Of a stretch of DNA of 33,426 nucleotides, positions 21,643 through 27,989 are shown in pieces. Both the position numbers and the translations under genes were made by a program. How positions within the stretch are numbered: position 1 is the stretch's first letter; each line of letters starts with the position of its first letter. The notes under the pieces were generated by a model that was not told the origin of the DNA, did no database searches, and saw only the letters and a list, made by a program, of their open reading frames with translations. This stretch comes from JAWLGW01 sp964569055 (GTDB lineage: Bacteria; Planctomycetota; J058). Where the stretch lies: positions 1 through 33,426 of the forward strand of contig CAZMSZ010000035.1 of assembly GCA_964569055.1 (NCBI GenBank). Reading direction: 5' to 3'.

Positions 21643-23046
21643 ATGGTTCAAGCAACGCACGATCACGCCGCCGCGCCTGTCGCGCCGCACACGGCAACGG
21701 CTGGCACGAGGCTCGCCGCGGCGTCCGCCCTCGACTCGCAGATCCGTGCGCTCCACCAGCGCCGGAACGAGGACCAGGCCCGGCTCGCGCAGCTCCTGCT
21801 GGAGCTCGCCAGGAGCCGCGGTTACCTCGCGCTTGGGTTCTCGAGCCTGGAGAACTACGCGTACACACGCCTCTCATGGGGCTGGACCAAGGTCCGCGAC
21901 CTCCTCAAGCTCATGGAGCGCCTGCCGGAGATGCCGGCCACTCGCGAGGAGTTCATGGCGGGTCGCCTCCCCTGGACCAAGGCGGTCGTGGTCGCGCGCG
22001 CTGTCGAGGAGGCGCCCGAGGAGGAGGACCGTTGGCTCGCCGAGGCGCAGCTGAGGAGCGCGGCGGAGCTGCAGCGCCTGCTCGCCGCCGAGCGCGGCGA
22101 GCCGGTGCGCCGCCGGGTGACCCTCGAGCTCGACGAGGAGCAGTTCGCGTTGCTGCAGGAGGGATGGCGTGCGCTTCAGAGCGAGGGGCTCGAGCTCGAC
22201 CGCGGCGCTGCCACCGCCGAACTGGTGCGACGGGCTTTGGTTGGTGGAGGCGGCGGGAACTCGGCGTTCCGGATCCTCCTCAGCCACGACCTCGAGTCTG
22301 GCGAGACACGCCAGGCGACGCGGGACGGCGCGGTGCTCCTTTCGCCCGAGCAGGCGGGTCGGGTCGCGTGCGACGCCGAGCTGCAGGTCCCCTCAGGCAA
22401 GGTGACACGGACGATCCCGACGCACGTGCGCAACAAGGTTCGGGCGCGCTCTCAGGATCGGTGCGAGGTGCCTGGCTGCGGGAATCGGGTCGGGCTCGAG
22501 ATCCATCACCTGAGGGGCTGGAAGCGGGGCCACCACCTCAACGACCTCCTGCACCTCTGCTCCGCTCACCACAAGGCGCAGCACGAGGGCTCGCTGCGCG
22601 TCGAGGGCTCGCGGCCCACTGGCCTGACGTTCCGGCGCGCCGACGGCGCAGTGCTCGGGACCGTGGGTGGAGCTGCTCAGGGAGCGGCCGGGGAAGTCGA
22701 GGTGTCGGCGGCTGGCGCCCCTGCCGAGTCGCGCCCCGAGGCGTCGGTCGAGGTTGGGCCCGAGGAGCCGGTTGCGGCGAGCCTGGTGGGGTCCGCGAGG
22801 GCTCCGGAGGGCGGTGTCGCTACGAGGGAGGAGGTCGAGCCCACGGACGCGACTCGCGGGACCCTGCCGTGTGCGGCGGAGGGTGACGAGGGGACCGAGA
22901 CTGCGGCGCTCGAGCCCGCGACAGCTGCCTTCTGTGAGGGTCCGTTGTCGCACGTGCGACAGCGACCGGCTGACGGTGGACCTCGGTCCAGCGCCGAGGG
23001 GGGACGCACCACCGGGCGCGCACCTCGCGAGGAGCAGGGCTCATAG
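21643..23046 (+). CDS. HNH endonuclease with N-terminal helical (DUF222-like) region
   Basis: A 467-residue protein. Residues about 25-150 are a helical region similar to those in front of HNH domains in actinobacterial and planctomycete proteins (RSRGYLALGFSSLENYAYTRL). The HNH nuclease domain spans about 268-316: Cys274-x4-Cys279, the catalytic His pair 288-289, Asn300, Cys306 and His309/310, with two CxxC/CxxH-like zinc pairs. After residue 316 a tail of about 150 residues is acidic and low in complexity. ATG 21643 has AGAGGAG at 21631-21637, five bases upstream. Codon use is visibly less GC-extreme than in its neighbours. Two palindromes lie upstream and a third is inside the 3' end of the gene. 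Such proteins occur in many copies per genome in some lineages and may be mobile; the biological target is unknown. Confidence 0.88.
   Translation: MVQATHDHAAAPVAPHTATAGTRLAAASALDSQIRALHQRRNEDQARLAQLLLELARSRGYLALGFSSLENYAYTRLSWGWTKVRDLLKLMERLPEMPATREEFMAGRLPWTKAVVVARAVEEAPEEEDRWLAEAQLRSAAELQRLLAAERGEPVRRRVTLELDEEQFALLQEGWRALQSEGLELDRGAATAELVRRALVGGGGGNSAFRILLSHDLESGETRQATRDGAVLLSPEQAGRVACDAELQVPSGKVTRTIPTHVRNKVRARSQDRCEVPGCGNRVGLEIHHLRGWKRGHHLNDLLHLCSAHHKAQHEGSLRVEGSRPTGLTFRRADGAVLGTVGGAAQGAAGEVEVSAAGAPAESRPEASVEVGPEEPVAASLVGSARAPEGGVATREEVEPTDATRGTLPCAAEGDEGTETAALEPATAAFCEGPLSHVRQRPADGGPRSSAEGGRTTGRAPREEQGS
22946..22961. repeat. Palindrome copy 3 inside the HNH reading frame
   Basis: TGTCGCACGTGCGACA is a 16-base perfect palindrome carrying the same 14-base core as the two upstream copies. 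It is read in the HNH frame as part of Leu-Ser-His-Val-Arg-Gln, within the low-complexity tail. Confidence 0.95.
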
Positions 23047-23092
23047 CCGCCTCCACGCTAGAGCTGAGTGCCGACCGCGAGAGCCGAGGAGG

Positions 23093-23114
23093 AGCCGCCT
23101 CCAACCGGGCGGCT
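23093..23114. terminator. Possible bidirectional hairpin between convergent HNH and unknown genes
   Basis: AGCCGCC (23093-23099) pairs with GGCGGCT (23108-23114) over an eight-base loop. It lies between the HNH stop at 23046 and the minus-strand stop beginning at 23115, which it partly covers. No T tract follows on either strand. Confidence 0.35.
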
Positions 23115-24669
23115 ACCGCGAGCGCTCGAGCGCCTCGAACCGCGCGAGGTCGGTCACGAAGGCGCGCTGGAGGCGCAGCACGAGGGCGTACAGCTCGGCG
23201 CGGACGCTCGGCTGCGGCAGCAGGCGCAGGCTGGCGACGTTGGCCGCGAAGCGGACGAGCGCGCTGTCGGGGACCTCGCCGCGGGCGGCGACCTCGAAGG
23301 TCGCCGGACCGGCGACGGGCTGGTCAGCTCGCAAGGTGAGGTTGACGCCGCGACCGCTGTCGCCCGCGCAAGCCACCTCGAAGAAGCCGCGGATCAGCCC
23401 CTCGAGGTCGCCCGGGATCGCGAGGTCGATCGCCCAGGCCGGCAGGATCCCGAGCACGCGACCCGACACCGACACCGAGGGTGGGCGGGTGGCGGTCGCG
23501 ACCACGTCCACGCGCTCACCCTCGGGGCTCGAGGTGCGGGTCACGGTCCAGTCGCTTTGGAGGCCGCGGACGTGGGCGGTCAGGTCCCCGACCTGGGAGC
23601 GGAGCTCGGCTTCGCAGCGTAGGCGCCGGGACGCGGCCACCGGCCCAGGCTCGAGGCAAGGCCGGCCGCGCTCGATCGCGACCAGCTCGCCGCCCGCGAC
23701 GAAGGCGTCGAGCCCCAGGCGGAGCTGTTCGGTGTCGAGGAGCAAGCGGGCCAGCGGGCGGCCCGCGGCGTCACGCCAGGTGAGCTGCGCGTGGAGCACG
23801 GGGCCGAGCCCGGCCAGGAACGCGGCCAGCTCGGGATAACGGCCCTCGAGCCGGTCGGGGAGGAGGCGCCCCGAGAGGCGGAGCTGCTGCACCAGGCCGT
23901 CGCCGGCGAGGTCGAGCACGAGCACGTCCTCGAGCTGGGCGACCTCGAGCAGCTCGCGCGAGAGGGTGGGGAGCGCCTCCCACAGCACGGCGACCGGCTC
24001 GAGGTCCTCGGGCCGCAGGCGCGGGTGGGCCGCCAGCACCGCGGCGCGGGTCTGCGGGCCGGGCCGCGCCGCTTCGGGAGGCGCGATCGCGTTGGGGTCG
24101 CCGCTCGCGGCCAGGCGCGCGGCCTCGGCGAGCCCGCCGGCGAGCTGATCCCAGCCGAACGGACCGGCGCCGAGCCCCGCCTCGAGGCCGAGCAGGAACC
24201 GCGGCGCGTCGCCGTCCAGATCGAGAGGGCGCACGCTCGCAGTCAGCGCCAGGTCCCCGAGAGTGGTCCCGAGCGGACCCGTGGACGTAACGCGTGCGGT
24301 CTCGGTGGGCCCGGGCGGGCCGATCCGGTAGCGCAGCCCCTCGCGCCGGCCGATCAGCCGTAGCTGGCGAGCCGGGCCGGCTTGCTCGGGCAGGAGCTCG
24401 TACAGATCCTCGAGCTCGAACTCCTCGAGCGAGGCGCGCAGCTCGCCCAGGAGCTCGGCCGTGCCAGGCTCCACCTCCAGCCCACCGGCGACCGCCCGCA
24501 CCGTGTCGGCCCCCAGGCGCAGCCGCGCCGCGGCTTGTTCGGTCGTAACGGCACCCGACAGCGCCAGGAACGGGCGCCAGCCACGGCGCCCCACCTCGCG
24601 CGGCACGCCGGCCAGAGCGACCAAGGGGAGCAGCAGGGCGGCGAGCAGCAGGGCGGAGCGATGAGTCAT
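23113..24669 (-). CDS. Exported protein of unknown function
   Basis: A 518-residue protein with a clear signal peptide (MTHRSALLLAALLLPLVALA, likely cut before GVPRE) and no lipobox Cys. The mature part is a soluble mix of helices and strands, with segments such as VLVLDLAGDGLVQQLRLSGRL and PLARLLLDTEQLRLGLDAFV that suggest a beta-rich lipid- or membrane-facing fold. The repeated pattern of amphipathic strands resembles large periplasmic proteins of the AsmA or lipoprotein-carrier kind, but no family motif is certain. Only two cysteine-containing stretches are visible (RPCLEPG..RRLRCE and VACAGDS). ATG 24669 has GAGG five bases upstream. It is the last gene of a five-gene minus-strand run, 95 bases after hisS. 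I do not recognise it. Confidence 0.7.
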   Translation of the reverse strand: MTHRSALLLAALLLPLVALAGVPREVGRRGWRPFLALSGAVTTEQAAARLRLGADTVRAVAGGLEVEPGTAELLGELRASLEEFELEDLYELLPEQAGPARQLRLIGRREGLRYRIGPPGPTETARVTSTGPLGTTLGDLALTASVRPLDLDGDAPRFLLGLEAGLGAGPFGWDQLAGGLAEAARLAASGDPNAIAPPEAARPGPQTRAAVLAAHPRLRPEDLEPVAVLWEALPTLSRELLEVAQLEDVLVLDLAGDGLVQQLRLSGRLLPDRLEGRYPELAAFLAGLGPVLHAQLTWRDAAGRPLARLLLDTEQLRLGLDAFVAGGELVAIERGRPCLEPGPVAASRRLRCEAELRSQVGDLTAHVRGLQSDWTVTRTSSPEGERVDVVATATRPPSVSVSGRVLGILPAWAIDLAIPGDLEGLIRGFFEVACAGDSGRGVNLTLRADQPVAGPATFEVAARGEVPDSALVRFAANVASLRLLPQPSVRAELYALVLRLQRAFVTDLARFEALERSR

Positions 24670-24764
24670 GGCGGCCTCGCCGCGTCATGATCGCAAGGTG
24701 GAGCGTCCCGGTGGAGGGGCTCGCACGGCTCGAGCGAGCGGAATCCGCCCGACCCGGAACGCAG

Positions 24765-26252
24765 CTACCCGTAGCGGTCGAGCACCTCCCGCACCTTGTC
24801 CACCAGCTCGGCGTCCTCGCAGGTGAACTGCCCGGGGAGCTGCGCCAGCCACGCCTTGCGGTCGGCCGCCAGCGTCGCCTCCTTGCTGAGCTCCTCACCC
24901 AAGCGCAGGTCCTTGATCGCGACCTTCCCCTGCGTGACCTCGTCCTCGCCGCCCACGACCACGGCGGTGAAGCCGCGGCGGTCGGCGTACTTGAACTGCT
25001 TGCCGACCCCGCCGGTGCCGACGTAGAGCTCGGTCGGGATCCCCGCCTCGCGCAGGCGCTCCGCCCACTGCTGGTAGCGCGCCCGGTAGCGCTTGTCGAG
25101 CGTGGTCACGAGCACGGGGCAGCGCCCCTCGCGCGGGGCCACCTTCCCCAGCGCCTTGAGCGCGGCCAGCAGCCGGTCGACCCCGATCGAGGCGCCGGTC
25201 GCGGGGACCTGCTGCCCCGTGAACCGGCTGACGAGGTCGTCGTAGCGCCCGCCGCCCGCCACCGAGCCGAAGCTGTGGCGTCCCTCCGCCTCGTCCTCGA
25301 CCTCGAACGTCAGGACGACCTCCACCACCGGACCCGTGTAGTAGGCGAGCCCGCGCACGATCGAGGCGCTGAACGCGACCCGGTCGGGCCCGACCCCGCG
25401 CTCGCTGAGGATCTCGTCGAGCTCGCGCATCTCCGCCAGCCCCGCCGCGCCCGAGGGCGTGTCGCCGACCAGCCCCTCGACGGCCCGCAGGTAGGCGGCG
25501 CGATCGTCGCTCGGCGTGGCCAGGAACCCGAGCAGGGGCTCGCTCTGCGCGTCGCTCAGCCCGGCGCCCGCGGTGAAGTCGCCCGAGACCGGGTCCTTGC
25601 GCCCGGGTCCCAGCAGCAGCCTGACGCCCTCGGGCCCGAGCTTGTCGAGCTTGTCGAGCGCGCGCAGCACCGCGCCGGCCGCCTCGGGCGGGCAGCTCAC
25701 CTTCTCCAGCAGCCCGTTGAGCACCTTGCGGTCGTTGACGCGCACCTGATAGTCGCCGCGCGCGATCCCGAGCGCCTCCATGGCCTCGGCGAGCACGCAC
25801 AACACCTCGGCGTCGGCCAGCATTCCCCCCGCGCCGACGATGTCGATGTCGAGCTGCGTGAACTCGCGGAACCGCCCGGGCTCGGGCTTCTCGAGCCGCC
25901 ACACGCTGCCCACCTGATAGCGGCGGAACGGCATGCCCAGCTCCTGGAAGTTCTTGGCCACGTAGCGGGAGAACGGCGCGGTCAGGTCGTAGCGCAGCGC
26001 CACCCACTCGTCGTCGTCGTACTTGAACGCGAAGATCCCGCCCGCCGGCGTGTCGGCCTCGGGCAGGAACTTGCCGAGCACGTCCACGTACTCGATCGCC
26101 GGCGTCTCGAGCGCGGTGAACCCGTAGCGCTCGTAGACCTTGCACACCGTCTCGATCATGCGCCGGCGCAGGGTGAGGTCCTCGGGGCCTTGGTCGCGGA
26201 ACCCCTTGGGGATCCGCGGGACGGGGCGCTTGACCTTGTTCTTGGCGGCCAC
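24765..26252 (-). CDS. hisS: Histidyl-tRNA synthetase
   Basis: A 495-residue class II histidyl-tRNA synthetase, which charges tRNA-His in the cytoplasm. Motif 1 lies near 45-55 (FTALETPAIEY), motif 2 near 112-140 (RYQVGSVWRLEKPEPGRF, then FREFTQLDIDIVG), the histidine-binding RGLAYYTG at 300-307, GGGRYDDL at 333-340 and motif 3 GASIGVDRL at 353-361. The anticodon-binding domain fills the rest. It is longer than the typical 420-residue bacterial enzyme, with an insertion between motifs 2 and 3, a form known from several phyla. The start is GTG 26252, because GAGGAG at 26261-26266 on the complement lies eight bases upstream; a longer TTG reading at 26312 has no such support. It follows the GH105-like gene by 99 bases on the same strand. 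Confidence 0.97.
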   Translation of the reverse strand: MAAKNKVKRPVPRIPKGFRDQGPEDLTLRRRMIETVCKVYERYGFTALETPAIEYVDVLGKFLPEADTPAGGIFAFKYDDDEWVALRYDLTAPFSRYVAKNFQELGMPFRRYQVGSVWRLEKPEPGRFREFTQLDIDIVGAGGMLADAEVLCVLAEAMEALGIARGDYQVRVNDRKVLNGLLEKVSCPPEAAGAVLRALDKLDKLGPEGVRLLLGPGRKDPVSGDFTAGAGLSDAQSEPLLGFLATPSDDRAAYLRAVEGLVGDTPSGAAGLAEMRELDEILSERGVGPDRVAFSASIVRGLAYYTGPVVEVVLTFEVEDEAEGRHSFGSVAGGGRYDDLVSRFTGQQVPATGASIGVDRLLAALKALGKVAPREGRCPVLVTTLDKRYRARYQQWAERLREAGIPTELYVGTGGVGKQFKYADRRGFTAVVVGGEDEVTQGKVAIKDLRLGEELSKEATLAADRKAWLAQLPGQFTCEDAELVDKVREVLDRYG

Positions 26253-26260
26253 GGGGCTCT

Positions 26261-26266
26261 CTCCTC
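26261..26266 (-). promoter_or_regulatory. Ribosome binding site deciding the hisS start
   Basis: On the complement this reads GAGGAG, eight bases before GTG 26252. It supports the shorter hisS form. Confidence 0.7.
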
Positions 26267-26317
26267 GGGCGAAGGGGGAGCGGATGGTAGGTCGGCCCGT
26301 GAGAGCGCGCAACGTGT

Positions 26318-26345
26318 GCGACCTGTCGCTGCAGCGGCAGGTCGC
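26318..26345. repeat. 28-base near-perfect palindrome between the GH105-like gene and hisS
   Basis: Thirteen of fourteen base pairs match around a centre at 26331/26332, with a single T/G mismatch (26326/26337) that would be a wobble pair in RNA. There is no spacer, so as RNA it gives a very stable hairpin with a tight loop; as DNA it could be a protein-binding site. It begins six bases after the stop of the upstream minus-strand gene and ends 65 bases before the hisS start. It contains CTGTCGC, the word found in the other palindromes of this window. Confidence 0.85.
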
Positions 26346-26351
26346 GACTTG

Positions 26352-27989
26352 TCAGCGCGGTCCGCTGAGCGCGAGCAGCACGGCCCCCACGCCGTGACCC
26401 ACGTTCTCGTCGGCGGATACCGCCCGATACGCCGCGCTCCACAAGGGGTCGGTGCCGGTCGACGTCCCCACGAGCACGGGGTGCCCCTCGCGCCACACGA
26501 CCTGCTCGCGCAGCGCCGCGCGGGCCCGGGCCAGGCGCTCGACGTCGCCGGGAGTGGGCGTACGCAGGCCCGCCGCGTGGGCTCGCTGGAGCGCGGCCAC
26601 GAAAAGCGCGCTGGCGCTCGTCTCGAGCGGGTTGGTCGCCTCACGGGGGCCGAGGAGGTCGGTGCGCCACAGCCCGCCCTCGTCCTGCGCCCCGAGGACG
26701 GCCGCCGCGAGGCGGTCGAGGGCGGCGCCCAGCGTGGGGTCGAGCGGCAGCCCCAGCGCCCGGCGGGTCTCGAGCGCGTCGACCAGGAACCACGCCGCCC
26801 AGCCGTTGCCGCGCGCCCAGAACAGCGGCTCCACCGGCAACCGCACCGCCAGCGGGCCGACCTCGACCTCCGCGTGGCGGAACAGGCCGCTCACCTCGTC
26901 CTGCAGCGCCGCCACGGCGGCCCGCCCCAGGCGCAGCGCCTCCTCGGCGGCCCACTCGCCCCCGGGCGTGCGCGCCAGGCGGTGCAAGAACACCCCGTGC
27001 ATGAACAGCGAGTCGACCCAGGCCTGCGGCGGGAGCAGCCCGCCCCCGAGCAGCCCGGTGTGGCTGAGCGCCCCCCGGCGCGTGCGCGGGGCGTCCTCGC
27101 GCACGTAGCGCGCGACGCGGTCGACCGCTGGGTGCAGCGCCCCAGCCACGACCAGCGCGGTCGCGGCGGGCGCCGCGGCGTCGGCCCACAGGGGCTCGCT
27201 CAGCGCGGCCGCGCCGTGGGCCTCCACCCACTCGCGCGCGTAGGCCGCGGGCGCGGGGTCGCCGCTCGCGCGTCCATAGGCGAGCAGCCCCTCGAGCGCG
27301 ACCGCCTCCTCCCACGACCAGCGCAGCCGCGCGGCCGGGTGCGTGCGCATCCACGTGTGCGCCAGGGCCTCCGCCACTTCGAGGTCCGAGAGCGTGGCAG
27401 GGTCCCGCCCGGGGAAGGGCGGCGGCGCGGCCAGCTCGGCCGGCCCGAGCCGGTTCTCGGCGTAGCGCGTCCGGTAGCGTCCCTCGGGGTCGACCCCCGC
27501 CAGCGCGGTCGCGAGCGCAACCAACAGCGCCGCGCTCACCCACGCCAACCGTGGGCGCGTGGCCCCGCGCGGCGGCAGGAGCGCGCCCACCAGCCCGCCC
27601 GCCGCGGCGACCCCCAGCGGCCCCCAGCCCCCGAGCGAGCGGAGCGGGCTCCACAGCCAGGCCAGGCCGGCGAGCTGCGCCAGCGAGAGCGTCGCGCCAA
27701 ACGCGGCCGCGCGCGGGCGCGACCCGAGCCGCGCGCCGAGCGCCTCCCACAGCGGCTGCTCGAGGAGCGCGAGCAGCGCCAGCGCCGCCGCGAACGCGAC
27801 GGTCCACGTCGCGACGAACGTGGGCCCGGGCGCGGGCGCTCCGCTCGCGATCCAGGCCGCGCCGGCCAGGGCGCCGCCTCGACCGAGCGCCAGGAGCGGG
27901 GCCCGCGCCAGCGCGCGCCGCAGCGGGCGCACCCGTGGGATCGGCGCGTGGGCCCCCGCCGCGGAGAGCGGGTCGGGGCCCGTGTTCAC
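26352..27989 (-). CDS. Membrane-anchored GH105/GH88-like unsaturated uronyl hydrolase
   Basis: A 545-residue protein in two parts. Residues about 30-165 form around five membrane segments (31-50, 58-76, 95-113, 122-138, 149-165). Residues about 200-545 are an alpha/alpha-barrel typical of GH88/GH105, the enzymes that remove unsaturated uronic acids left by polysaccharide lyases. Supporting motifs are QAWVDSLFM (Asp326, the likely catalytic residue), FWARGNGWAAWFLVDAL (Arg393, Trp397), NPLETSASALF and a closing GHGVGAVLLA. A membrane-spanning N-terminus is unusual for this family. The GTG start at 27989 overlaps the stop of the preceding lyase-like gene (GTGA), so the two products are probably made together. 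The barrel should face the periplasm if the topology has an odd number of segments. Exact substrate is unknown. Confidence 0.82.
   Translation of the reverse strand: MNTGPDPLSAAGAHAPIPRVRPLRRALARAPLLALGRGGALAGAAWIASGAPAPGPTFVATWTVAFAAALALLALLEQPLWEALGARLGSRPRAAAFGATLSLAQLAGLAWLWSPLRSLGGWGPLGVAAAGGLVGALLPPRGATRPRLAWVSAALLVALATALAGVDPEGRYRTRYAENRLGPAELAAPPPFPGRDPATLSDLEVAEALAHTWMRTHPAARLRWSWEEAVALEGLLAYGRASGDPAPAAYAREWVEAHGAAALSEPLWADAAAPAATALVVAGALHPAVDRVARYVREDAPRTRRGALSHTGLLGGGLLPPQAWVDSLFMHGVFLHRLARTPGGEWAAEEALRLGRAAVAALQDEVSGLFRHAEVEVGPLAVRLPVEPLFWARGNGWAAWFLVDALETRRALGLPLDPTLGAALDRLAAAVLGAQDEGGLWRTDLLGPREATNPLETSASALFVAALQRAHAAGLRTPTPGDVERLARARAALREQVVWREGHPVLVGTSTGTDPLWSAAYRAVSADENVGHGVGAVLLALSGPR

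Noticed and set aside
21290..22961. CRISPR array or transposon ends around the HNH gene
   Set aside because: The palindromes are at irregular distances, too short for CRISPR repeats, and are self-symmetric rather than inverted ends with target duplications; no transposase motif was seen.
26253..26312. Longer N-terminus for histidyl-tRNA synthetase from a TTG at 26312
   Set aside because: The extra residues do not match the family and there is no suitable binding site, whereas GTG 26252 has GAGGAG at a good distance.
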